This document shows positions 37,486 to 50,600 of a stretch of DNA of 64,000 nt, in pieces. The stretch's first letter is position 1; each line of letters starts with the position of its first letter. Position numbers and translations under genes: made by a program. Source of the DNA: Onchocerca volvulus (taxonomy: Eukaryota > Nematoda > Chromadorea > Rhabditida > Onchocercidae). The notes under the pieces are model-generated. The model had not been told where the DNA came from. It saw only the letters and a program-made list of their open reading frames with translations, and did no database searches. The DNA lies in assembly GCA_000499405.2 (NCBI GenBank), contig HG738138.1:22144824-22208823 (forward strand). Direction: 5' to 3'.

Positions 37486-40416
37486 CGATAAGATCAGGAA
37501 TAGGATTTAATTCTATCGCCACAAATTGCAATACAGCTTCCAGAATGCACATACTGAAACTTTTTGCTGAATCAGTGAAATTATATAGGAAAATGTATAA
37601 TGCTTCTTAATCTGAAATATAAAATTTACTTATAAAAATTTTTAAGCAATCCAGCAAACTGTCTCTTATTGTTTTGATGTTTTCTGGGATAATAATATTT
37701 TGATGATTGGTAACTAATGAGCATCTTGAAATTGTATGCGGAATGCCACCAAAAAATTAATTAAATGTATGCTAGTACAGATGTTTTTTTCCTGTTTATT
37801 ATTTTGCTTAAAACTTCGTTTTTTTTTTGTTTTTTTTTCTTTTTTTTTAAAGGAACTAATTTGTTTTAATTAGTTTTTGCAAAAGACTTTAATTTTTGGC
37901 TCTTTTCTTTTTTGTTATTTACACTTCTTATACAATAGCATACAGAAATTTGACGATACAACAGAATACGGTGATTTCTCTATACAATATAATACATAAA
38001 GCTGACAATGTGGAAAAAATTGAAACTGTATTTAGAAAACCTATCAGATACATATTTGTTGAGATTTTTGCAACATTATAGATTTTTTGTATATTAATGA
38101 CGGTGATCCATGCGAATAATTATCTAAATTATATAGAAAACTATGATTCTATAACCGCTTCACCGTGCTGAATTTTCATCAATCCAGAGCAAGAGAAATC
38201 ATGCGAAAAACAAAGCTAACGAAAGCACATGTCGGGAAATCGAAATTAATTATAATAGAAATATATCCAATAATCAATTATATTAATCGTAACTCATTAT
38301 CTGTAAATTTTATCTTCCCATTCTATCACTAGATACATTTCTAATATCTTTCCCATCTCCCGCTTTAGGTTTGTAGCAAGACATCGTTCCTCATGCTCAT
38401 GTTATTGTTCCTTCATAGAATGATGCTCATTCCTACCTCTCCACTGTAAACCTTCTTCTTTTTCCCCGAGAGGGGTTTTTTATATTAGCAGAGTCATTAT
38501 TCCTTTAGATCCGACAAGAATTCACATCTGCTTCTTTCAAATTCAGTTGTTTTATCAATCGCGGTATAATATCGATATAATTCTGTCTCTGAATTATTTC
38601 GGAATTAATGCTGGATAAAGTATTAATTATCGACTCTTCTGCATTTGTCGGTTAATTACTCGAGTTGAACACAACGAAAAGGTTATTCCTCAATATTTTT
38701 CCTTAGAAGTTTCCGAAAATTCCCAACAGCATACGCTTCAAATATAAGTAAAAACTTCTGATACAGACATTGACAAAAAAGCGCATGAAAGTTAAGATCA
38801 AATAATAAAATAATGGAGTATTTAATAAAACGGAAACGAAAAGTATAGAAGAGGTAAAACTGACCAAATAGGATGCGAGAATGAAGTTAAGTAATAAAAA
38901 AAAAAAGACATAAAATAGACTAAGTTAATAAAGAGTTTTGCAATAGGTGAAATTACCTAAAAAACATGTAGCAAGTACGGATAACAAGAAAACATAGAAC
39001 AGTAAATTTAACAGAGAAATATGTAACGGATAAAGTTTTTAACGGAAAAGTCTGGATTAATAAAAAAGCATAGAATGATACTGTTGGTTACTCTTGCAGA
39101 AAGATATGCATTCCTCAAAAAAATCTTCTTGTATCTTCGTACTCGAAGTATTCTTCCATCTTATCCAAACTTGTTTTAGCTTATCTATTTTAAGCAGGTA
39201 AACCATTTTTCTTTCGGATGCATCCGGCACCATTACTAGTTTTCTTAATTTTTAACATAATGTACACATCATTTATCAATTCGTTCATATTCATTTCCGT
39301 GTTGATTCTTGATAAATTTATATGAAACAAATGATTTGGCAAAGATCATCTTTTGTAATATTATGCATTAAAACATCGGGAAATTTTGGTTTAGTTTCAT
39401 CTTTTTTGATGCCTGTTGGTTTTTATTTTTCACGATGCAAGAATACAAGAGTCTAGGATTCAAATTTATATTTTTATTGATAGCATATACGTAACTTCCC
39501 CCCAAAAGAAACAAATTATGATAAATAATAATTAAAAGAAGGCAAAAGTTTGCAAAACACACGATGAATTAAAATCACACAGTTAGAATAAAATACGAAC
39601 TTTGCCGTCCGATTTCACTTCCATTACAATAAAATGTACATATCGTAATGAAGATATTATGCTGCGGTAAAAAAGCATAATGTACACCGTTCTTAAGCCA
39701 AAACAGAAGGGGTGATAATAGGAGCATCGATGAAAGGTGAAGGGTCAAATAATGAAGAATGGATAAAAGAACATGACCTAAATAATCTGATGTGCAATTA
39801 CGGTTGGATATTCAAGCTGATATCCAAAACTAGACCCAAAGTGTTTCGGAACTATGAAAACGATCGTATTGAATTTAATGGCAAAAGAAGAAAAGATATG
39901 AAGATATGTTTCAGGAAAAAATAAATCGTTGAAATCTAAAAAATATTAAAATTTGAGGAAGAATGATGATAGCAATGTATTAAGTTAATAAATGATTCTG
40001 GAAAAGATAATTGTGGGTCAAATGAAATGCTCTGTACAAAATAGCACCCCATGGAAGCAGATGATGTACATAATACAATATAATATACGGTTTTTTCTCG
40101 TAAATTATTTCAGGATTTATAAAAAGTTGAAAATCGCTTAACAATTAATTTATGAACTTCACAGAATATGTGAAACTTACTGAAAAACGTTGACTACAAA
40201 GGGAAAAAAGCAAACTTCTCATCAATTGATTCTCAATAATAATTCAGTAATAATGCATGTAAATGATAACTATCTAGCAAATGAATAATGTCTTTGAAAC
40301 TGAAATGTAAATTATGCTCAATTTAAAAGACTTAAGACGGTAAAAGGAAAATGAGCAAGTCTGTAACTTTTAAAGCTTGCACATAGAACTTTAAAAGCAT
40401 AAAATAATTCGTTATT
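37486..40416. other. Intergenic, 3' flank of the myosin gene
   Basis: The right end contains the probable 3' UTR of the minus-strand myosin gene. A CCCCGAGAGGGG hairpin followed by TTTTTT at about 38464-38481 looks like a bacterial terminator but is isolated. A 70-codon plus-strand frame at 39712-39924 has no recognisable domain. Confidence 0.4.
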
Positions 40417-43400
40417 TCACTCCGCCAAATCTAATTGAGATGGCGCTCGTATGAAGCCAGCACTAGCACTAATAGCTAGTGGAGCAATCGTTGAAGCTCG
40501 ATTCTTTGACCGAAGCTTTGCCAAGGAATTTTCTGCAATGTCCGCCCGCTCGTTGGCATCATCAAGTTGTGTTTGCAACTGTCGATATTTGCCTAGATTA
40601 ACTGCAGCTACTTCTTCCTGTAACGAACAAGAATTCGGGAATCAGGAATCTATGTAAATAAAATGTAAATGTTCATTGTGGTTGCAAGGCTGCAAGTTCT
40701 TCATCGACTGCTTTGAAATTTTGATAAAATGCTCCATTCGATTAGGCGCGTGTTTTTACATAGATAAGGTGTGTTTTTTTTATTTATTTCTTTTCAGGTC
40801 ACGAGAAGCATGGCCGGCTCGTATAGCGCTGCTGGATCGGCCGCGCGAAGTATGGCCGGGTTCAGTTAGTACTAAATAAATAAATGAACGATTCAATTTT
40901 GCGTCTAGTTCCGTTTCTGATCATTATTGACAAATTCCTAAGTCTAATCTTCCGTTGAATTTTTACTCGCCTTTTCATTTTCTTTAAAGAATCTTTAAAA
41001 ATATTGGATCTAACACATTCAGGAAAGAGAAGAATTTCAGCTTACCGCTTCTTCAACTTGTCGCTTGTAGACCTTAATTTTGACTTGCAATTTATCTACT
41101 AGTTCCGTTAATCGATCACTGTTCTTTCTGTCTTCTTCGCACTGCAACGTTCAACTAATAATTTGGAAAGAAAAGTTTTGATTTCATTCAGTCTAATCGA
41201 AAATTCTTAATCTTAAAATCTAAATCTACTTGGAATTGCAATTCTTTGTTACGCCTGTCACTTTTTTTCAGTTCCTTCTCATAATCTGAGCTTCGTCTTT
41301 GTTCACCATCTAATTCCTGCTCCAATTCCCGGATACGCATCTCCAATTTTGCAATTATTTTTTGTCCACTACGCAGTGCCGCTTGTTCCGCTTCATCTAA
41401 ACGCGCCTGAAAATTGGAAAAATGATATGAAAAATAAAACTGACACTTATTTGAAAATTCCATTTCAAGAACTTTAAACCATCGAAATTCTTTATTATTA
41501 TCACAAATTTTCCGATTTATACCAAAACACAACCTGCATCTCCTTGATTTGCACTTCGAGTGCACGGCGCATTCTTTCTATATGCATCGAATGTTCCTGT
41601 TCTTGGCGCAGCTCTTCTGCAAGTCGTGCTGCATCTGCGGATGCTTGCTTTAGCATTTCGTCTGTATTCTTAAGTTGTGAAGTTACGTCATCTAATTCTA
41701 CCTGAAATTCATAATTTTCTGGGAAGGCTATAAGCATGAATTCTTTTAGATCAAATGTTTTCAAAAAACTTTTTTTTCTTCGTTTTTCGTTAAAAAATTT
41801 TCTTAAAAAATCGAAAATTGTCTTCATTTAAATTATATTTCAATAGATTTTTCATTTTTTTTTTAAATGTGAAATTATAAAGGACGCATCAAAACATGTA
41901 AATTTACATGGATAGTCTGTAACTCAGATTCCAACTTCCTCCTTGTATTGTTTATTGCATTAACTTGGTTCGTTAAATCGTTTACTGTTTCACGCAATTC
42001 AATAGCATCCTGTTCAGCAGAGCGACGAGCACGTTCAGCCTATAATCAAATGAAATCAGTAATAAAGAACATATTTGAATGACATCAGAGGTTATATTCT
42101 CTTCTGAATCTTTACTGCTTTTTTGAATTGGATAACTTTAAATTTACGAATGACACAACCCACCATTTCAGCTTGATTATTAAGTTCATCTTTTTCAGCT
42201 TGCAGAATTGCTGCTCTCTTTTGTATGTTGGATAATTGCTCCCTGAAAACAAAATTATAATAAAAAAAGGGACTGACTCCTATATCTTTTTGCTTATAAC
42301 TTCAATTATCATAAATAATTATAAACTTAATTATGAAAAGTTCACTTACGCAAGGTCATCTTTTTGTCTTTGTTCGTCTTCAACTTGCATCTGCAATTCT
42401 CGGATCTGTTCCTGATAGCGTTTTATTGTTTTCTGTGCATCCGCATTCGCCTTATTAGCATGATCAAGAGCTACTTCAAGTTCCTGACAAGAAAAAATAT
42501 TGTACTGAATTCCAGAATCAATGTAACCGAAGTTTATTCAGAATCAATTTAAATAGATTCCAATAATTTAAAGTCTGCTATCCAGCTGATGATATTATTC
42601 GGTCTTTCAGCATTTTACAGATGTATTTCAAATACTATAATGAATTTTGTGATACAAAAAAAAAAAATTACTGACATTGATATCTTGTTCAAGCTTCTTC
42701 TTAATGCGTAACGCTTCTTGTTTAGCTTTCATTTCGTTTTCAAGAGTTGCTTGCATGCTTTCAAGTGCCCGCTGATGGTTCTTACGTGTATTCTCGAATT
42801 CTTCTTCTTTCTCCTGGATTCTCTTCTCGATCTCAGCACGTACTTGCGACACTTCAACCTACAAATAAACAAATATTTTATATACAAGCATCATTTTTTC
42901 CGGAAATTCTATTCTCAGATTTTCAAAATTCGAAACTGACTCTCATGCTTTCCAAATTCTTTGAAATTGACTGCTGTATTTTCTCTTCGATCTAAATCAT
43001 TTTCTCTCGTTTTGGAAAAGTTACCTGTGCTCGCAAAACTTTGGCTTCTTCAGCTTCCAGAGCAGATTCAGCATCATCCAGCGCTTTTTGCAGTTCTTCC
43101 TTTTCAACTTCGAGACGACGCATCATTTTCTGCAGTTCATGTACCGCGCGTCCACCTTCGGTAAGTTGATCAGTTAGGTCCTTGATTTCTAGTGCTAACG
43201 ATTTGTTTTCACGGCGTAAGCTTTCTATTTGCTGAAAATTTTCAGGCTTGATTTAATTCAAATGTTTTGAATTTCTATTTCATTTCATTTGATTATATCT
43301 GGACCGAAACGCAACAGTTCAATTAACTTTATTTTTATAGCATATAATTCATAGATTTTTAACTAAAAAAATTTTTTATCCTCAATATTTCTAAACTAAA

Positions 43401-46400
43401 AACTTTCATTTCTTTTTTTCCAAAATATAATATTTAAAGTATAAACTGAGAAGTAAAATTATTCACTTCAAGCATTTCATCTTGTGTACTCTTGGATTTG
43501 AACAATTCGGTAGAGAGATTGCGATTGTCGTGCTGTGCACTCTCAAGTTCAGCTGCCAAATCGTCACATTTCTTCCTCCATTCTTCTATTATACGATCAA
43601 ATGCTTTTTGTTTTTTTTCTAAAGCTCCAGCATAACTCGCTGCACGTTCAACATCAACCTGAATTTTGCATTATTTCACGGAAGAATTAACTAGATTGTT
43701 AAAGACACAAATATTTTAACAGCAAGTCAACGAAGATTTCTATATTTCTCACTTCATAAAAGGTATAGATGTTGCTAAATTGTTAATCAGCATTTGGAAT
43801 TCGGAATTCCTCTTCCAAATGGAGTTAGATGCCGCCTTACATAAGACAGTTTTTGTGGTGACAATACAACGAACCAAACAAAAGAAATTTTTATTTTGCA
43901 TAAATTAACCTAGCATTAAGAATTTATCAAAACAGCACAGAAATTACCTGAGCATCATCCAAATCACCCATCAGCTTATGCCTAGTTTTTTCTAAAGACA
44001 TAATCTTCGCGTTTGCTGCTTCATTTACATCTGTAAGATCCTGCACCTTTTCCATAAGCTTGCGCCTGAATTTTCAAATTTAAAAAATTTTATATCACTT
44101 TTCAGTTGTTGAAAATTTCTAAGATTTTTGGATAAACATTTATCTCATTCATTTTAACAATTCAAAACTTTACTTAGCTTCTTCGATTTCTTCCATCTTT
44201 GCCAGTCCTTCACCTTCAAATCGTGCTTTCCATTGTTGAATTTCAGCGTTGAGTTTACTCATTTGACGTAAACATTCGGCTTTACCCTGTATAAAATAAA
44301 ACACTGTGAAATAGGTAAAAAGGAAAGTCAAAAATTATTGCATTAATTTAAAAAACTTTTTTAGTTTTCTAGTTTTTTTTTTTTTTTTTACAGAAAAACT
44401 ATAAAATAAATACGTGTTGTACAACCTCAGATTCTTCATCAGCATGAATACGGAGATTATCATTTTGATGCTCCAAATTTTTCACTTGCGCTGCCAGATT
44501 TTGCCGTTCTCTAAAGATTATTGAAATTCTAGATAAAATTGGAAATATTAAATCAGAAATATTCGAAAGAGATTAGAAAAATAAAACTTTAATTTATAAA
44601 TGAAATTTCGGATTTTCAAAATTCAGTTAAAAAGATAAGTAAGTAACCTTGATTCTTCTTCAGCTATTCGTTTCGCTTCTTCCAACTGGCTCAAAAGTTG
44701 CCCTTTCAATCGATGAAGTCCATTAATCTGCAAGTACCAAATAAAATTTTATTATCGAAAATCCAGTCAGTTTTCCATTTTTGCTGCTAAAGGAAAAAAA
44801 AAGAAATGATTTTAAAAATAATTTCCATGGTTTTAGCAATTGATTAAATTATTGGCAAAAAAAGAAAAAAAATGACTTGCTAAATTTAACTTGAACTAAT
44901 ACAAATCGAGTAATTAGATGAGAATACCTGATTCTCGAGATCTTCTAACTGTCGTGAAAGATCACCATTCTCATTCGATAATCTGTTCTTTAGTGCAGTG
45001 AAATCGTTGATTAGACGAGTCTAAAAATTTTTTCAATTAAAAAATTATTTCAAAATTGCAGTAAATGAAACATCTTGCGAAATAATGATTATAAGAAAAG
45101 GGCAACTTTTTTGAAAAAAAAGAGACAAAAAAGAAATAAATTAAATATTTCAATACTTCATATTTGACACACAAAAAATTATGACCTGCAAAACCATTTA
45201 TTATTTTTGGTAGCATTTTGCATTATAATTATTTTCAAAAAACCAATTTAGGCCGTTGCTTTCTATTTTTACGATGCTGTCGAGAAAGATAGTGTCGTCA
45301 CGTCAGCACACTGTATATTCTGGAATTTCTTTGGTGCATCAATCTTGTTAACTGTATTCGTTCCTTTTGATAAGCTTAACTGTATTTGTTTTTTTGATAA
45401 GCCGAATTTACATGTTTTGATTTTTTTTTTTCAAGAATTGTCAAAACAATTTTAATTTTCATTACCTGCTCATCGGCTTTTGATTGAAGCTCCGAAAATT
45501 GCATTTCCAATAGTTTCGATTGTTTCTCGAATTCCTGTTTCTGCCTACTCTCGGCATCAGCATTTGCGTTTGCTTCTTCCAGATCACGCAATATTTGCGC
45601 TTTGTCTTTGTCCAATTTAGCTTTCATTTTTTGCATCTGCTCAAGTTGATCACTAAGTTCCGCAACGGCATCATTGTGCTTCTTACGTAGCGCCGAGATT
45701 TGCAATTCGTGGTTCATATTGTTTTCCTGAAAACAATAATGATAATGGTAGGATAATCGAGATTTGACTGAATGAGAGGAATAATAAATCTTAACAGAAA
45801 AAAAGTTGCTGTCATTTCATTCACACATCGGTAATGAGGCTCATTTAGATAAATTTTAGACAAATAATTAAAAACATACTTCCAAATCCCTCTTCAATTT
45901 GGCCATTTCAGCTTCACGTTTTTTGTTTAATTCAATTTGCGCCGCAGTTGCACCACCTTGTTCATCTAAACGCTGCGTTATTTCATCCAGTTCACGTTGT
46001 AAGTCTCCTTTTGCACGATCTAATTTGCTACGTGACTGTCGCTCTTGCTCCAAATCTTCTTCAAGTTCAGCAATACTGGAACAAAATATGCAATTAGTTT
46101 TTAGATTTGATTCAAATGAAACAATTTTAGAAATTTCCAGTTATTCCTAAATTTTCAGCATACTGAGTGTTCCACTATTAATCAAAATTTAGTTTAAATA
46201 ATGAAATATTCACCGGCCTTCCAGAACCTTGATTTGTTTCTGCAACTTGCTGACCATTGATTGTTCCCCATCGAGTTTACCCGCTGCACTCATCAAGTCT
46301 GTTTCTTTCCTGCAATCAAAATTTCGTAAATTTGAAATAGAAATCAAAGAGAAAGTAAGCATTTGAAGTAATTTCGTCCCATTTTATCAATTATTTATCA

Positions 46401-47659
46401 AACTTTCATCAGGTAACCTTAACTTATTCTGATCGCATTCGTTCAATTTCAATTTTTCCTTCACTTTTTCTTATTATTTTTCTTCTTTTTTTTTCAATTT
46501 TATTTCTACCTTTTTAAAATTTGTTCAATGTCATGTTTTTGTTTGGTGATTTCATCGATATTCTCTTGCGCCACTTTCAAATCACCTTCCACTTTCCGTT
46601 TAGCTTTTTCCAAATCCAGGCGTGTGCGCTTCTCACGTTCTACCTTTTCTTCCAACTGGAAATGATGAGATAAAAAGAAAATTCCGCGTTCATTTGAACC
46701 ATACCTGATTAGACTTCATACATTTCTACAGGACAAAAACAAGAAATTATACTAACATCATCCAACTGCTGTTCGATTTTTGCCTTCTGTCTCTGTATGT
46801 GATTAACTTTGTCTTCTTCAGCTTGCAAATCTTCCATTAATTTTCTATTTATCTGCAAATCGATTACTGCACTATAAATTCAGAGAAAAATTTATAAAAT
46901 GAAGTAAAAAAGTTTGAAAATTTTTGCTAATTTTTAGAAGAGATTGAGCAAAGATTTAAAAAGAATGTGGAAAAAAGGACGGGAAAGAGCTGAAAAGATA
47001 TATAAAAATTTAAACTAAATAACAAAACTTTAAGCTTACTTATAATTTGAAAATCAAATCACTTGTCATATTGGCTGCAATTTTTGTCAACAACAGTTTT
47101 TGAACTATATCTTTGTAGTTTTAATTTTTTAAATTCGAAAAATAATTCATTTCATACCTCTTCCTGTTGTTTCTTTTCTTTGTTAACACGGGCAATGGCT
47201 TCATCCTGATTAGCCATTTCTCCTTGCAATGAACGAATGTTCTGTTCACGAGCCTGCTTTTCATTTTCAGCTCTCTTCAGTGACATCTCCAATTCCTAAA
47301 AGTAAAAATATTTGCTAATTTAGTTATCATTCAAGATCAATTTAAGATTAACTTCATTGTTCACTGAATTAAATTATCTGGATTTTCGAGAATTTCAATT
47401 ATTTTAAAACTTAGCTTCGTACCTGATTCTTCCTTTTTAACTCGCTGATTTCTTGTTCACCCTTCTGTTTAGCTCGGTTCAAGTTTTCATTTCGATCATC
47501 CAATTCTGCAACCTGATCATTTAGTTCTTGCAATTGTCGTTCCATGTCTGCTTTTAGCGCATTTAGTTTCTGAACTTGTTCTTCGGATTCAGCCAAGTGC
47601 GCTTTTTCTTTTTCCAAGTTTTCGAATAACTGATTTTTCTCTTGGGTTAAATCGGCAAT
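40417..47659 (-). other. Exon map of the myosin rod and tail (exons 18-39)
   Basis: Exons in transcript order: 47423-47659, 47158-47295, 46757-46852, 46510-46655, 46214-46309, 45880-46075, 45466-45726, 44928-45020, 44648-44727, 44426-44510, 44174-44286, 43948-44065, 43467-43658, 43025-43231, 42676-42858, 42350-42483, 42164-42242, 41908-42039, 41534-41701, 41230-41406, 41046-41141, 40417-40617. The products are charged heptad repeats without proline until the last exon, where [20 protein letters not shown] marks the non-helical tail. The largest intron (47660-48728, 1069 nt) separates neck and rod and holds nothing I recognise. Confidence 0.92.
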
Positions 47660-50600
47660 CTAAAAGTTTTTCTTTTTTAATATTTCTTTGATTAACAAAA
47701 GAAAAAGGATTAAGTTCAAAATAGAACAATGCTATAATAACACATAGTTTTTTGCGCTTCTTTCTAACCTCACTGTTCTTTCCTTAGTATTCTCTTTCTT
47801 TATTTCAATCATATTATTTTTACCCATTTTATTTTTATTTATAAATTCAATGAAATTTATTTAAACAAAATTCTCTAAAAAAAGAAAAAAAAACTTAAGA
47901 AAGAAGTTATAAACTCCTAACGCTGCATTTGAAATTCATTGTGCATATATTCAACCAACTACGGCAAAACTCATGAAAGAATCGCTTCACAGCTTTTTCA
48001 TCTTGCGAAGATACTGTTTTCTAATACCAAATTGATCCACAAAAATTATAAAAGCGAGCAACTCATAGGTCAGAAAGGCAATGAATCAAAATGATGCAGA
48101 AAGTTAGCAAAATTTTGCTCTTTTTTGCATCTTTAATTTTTCAATATTTCATTTCTCTGATTCTTAACCGTATGATATTATAAAAAATTTTAAAAGAGAT
48201 AAAAAGACGAATCATCCCAAAAATTAAATTTTTCGGGTGTATTATTTTAAATTTTGAAATCTTCGCAGTTTTCAACGTCCTCTCAGAGATATCTCAGCTT
48301 TTAATGTTAAATAAACAATCATTTCATTCTCTTTTTTTTATTCATAACTTATTGATTTTTTTGGTCTAAATCAGTTTTTTCTTTTTTTCTTCTTTTGCTT
48401 TACTACTTTCCAAAAATTGATCCCTTTTTTGTTGTGAAAAATAAGGTAGTCTGTTTTATTTCTCAATGTACTGAAAGAAATCAAGGATAATTATTTTTTT
48501 AATAGAGAAATTTAGGCTGTCTTACTGTATTCGCAAAGATCATAAACTAAATTTGAAGAACTGATAAGTTTTTAAGATAACAATGAGATTCTGGTAATCA
48601 ATAATACTGATGGGGATAATAAACTGGGATGATAATAATAGTGACAACATTGATATTGGAATGCATACGATACATTTTTGTACTAAAGCAAATTTGTCAA
48701 AAATGCTGCTAAATGAGAAACAACTTACCTTTGTTTCTAATTCTTTTCGGTTTCCCTCCTCCTTCACCAGTGTTTCCTCCAAAGTTTTAATTTTTTCGCT
48801 CAATTTTTCTATTTCTTCTATTTCTTTACCGGTCTTCAACATTGGCTTTACACGACCATACAACTTGAACCATTCCCAGGTACGCAACAAGCACCACATA
48901 CGAATGTTGCGCTGGATTGTCAGCAAACCTGGAATTAACCAACTTGGTGTCAACAAATTGTTCTGTTAATATTTTATGACTTATTTCGCGCTACGAAAAG
49001 CAAAATATGTCAAAAGCTACATTTTGTAAAAAAAAGCAAGTCGGAGAATTCAGGATTTCTAAACTTTTAATCCATTCCATTGAATCATAAGTTCAAGATA
49101 TATATTAAAAAAAAATATCTATATATATATATTGTTATAAATATTAAAAACATCTAGTTTAAATTTTGCTTTAGCCAATTATCAAGTTTCATTTTTCCAC
49201 TAATTAAAAGGGGAAAATCTAAGCAAAAGTAAAGAAAGTTGTTTAAACTCTTAAGCATAATTCGAAATTTCCTCGAAATTCAAATAAAAATGATCTATGA
49301 GGAAGAAATTTAAGGAAAAAAGAAATGAACAAGGAAAGTAAATTAAATTACCTGTCTTCTGATGTATGCGACGTTTTCTATCAGCTAGACCTAACCAACT
49401 TCGAATTTTGGCCTGGAAGTTCGTCATTATGACACGTAGCGCCTCATCACGCAAATCCTCAAGACGAGCCAAGATGCCAGCTTTGAAGAAGATCTTCGTT
49501 GAGCCCATTTTGAATTCCTCATCGTTCAGTTTGCCATTATTGCACAAAAAATCAGTAATACCCGTTGATGCGACTTTCTCATCCTCATTTTTTGCTGCAT
49601 CAGCAGCAAGGATAGAATAACGATGCTTGAAATCAGGATAAAGCATCCTGTTCGGAAAACCTTTGCGGCAAATTCGAATACCCTCTAGCACACCATTACA
49701 GGTCAATTGATTTAACACTAATGCCGAGTCGATAACTCCTAAAGATTATTCAAAATAACTAATCAATCGATTGGTATGATACTTATTTCTAAATCAAATA
49801 AATCTTTAAGTAATTTAATAATAAGCAACTGATAATGAAAGAATCATAGATCTGTCGTCTTGTTTGTTTGTTTAGTCTCGAACAACTTACCGCTAGCTTT
49901 CTTTTCGTTCGGTATAATACAACGGATAAAGTGTGGATGCGTCTGATACAACATATTCATCAAGTTGTTCAGTGATTCGCGATACATCATTGATACAGTC
50001 ATAAACGATGCTGACTTACCCTTCTTACGTCCACCTTCTAAACCGGTCAACATTACGTTGATTCACTGATCTGATTTGGTTAAAGAATAAAAAAGTCATA
50101 TTAATAACTTCGTAATATTAAGATTTCAATGAAACATTTCTTTTCAATTAAGCCTTTTGTTGATGATTACAAACTCTCCTCATGTTCCCAATACACATAA
50201 CATAGTATCGGCATTCATGTCGACTTACTAATTAGTTCAAGTTATTTGCTACATAATTTAGTTACCCCAAAACATGGATTTTCTTCAAGAAATCAAAAAA
50301 GGCTTCATTTCATTTGAACCAAAATAAAACAGCAAAGGCTTCATTATACCATAAATAATTTTTAAGAAATTCAAATTTCCTTCTCGAATCTTTCCAGTCT
50401 CTGCAAATTAAATCTTAATACTGTTCAGACTTAGCTAGCTAATTAGCTGTGGAATCAAGCTCAAATCTTGTAGTTTTTCAGGTTAGGTTATTCAAACTTA
50501 TGATTATTATAAACACAATTAATGCACCAATGCCAGCTTTAGCGGCTTCTGCTGCTTCTTCCTGAGTTTGATAATCATCCCAAATATCTAGCAGTAATTG

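Noticed and set aside
38464..38481. CCCCGAGAGGGG hairpin plus thymine run resembling a Rho-independent terminator
   Set aside because: The surroundings are nuclear nematode DNA with no bacterial gene nearby; the stem is only about 5 bp and is likely chance.
42718..43164. Several plus-strand open frames across the rod
   Set aside because: They are antisense to rod exons 31 and 32; heptad-rich coding commonly leaves open antisense frames.
48610..48969. Plus-strand open frame of 119 codons
   Set aside because: It lies opposite myosin exon 17 and its flanks; the minus strand encodes the conserved neck sequence, so this is a shadow frame.
49366..49620. 84-codon plus-strand frame
   Set aside because: Antisense to myosin exon 16, which encodes the converter and the reactive-cysteine region.
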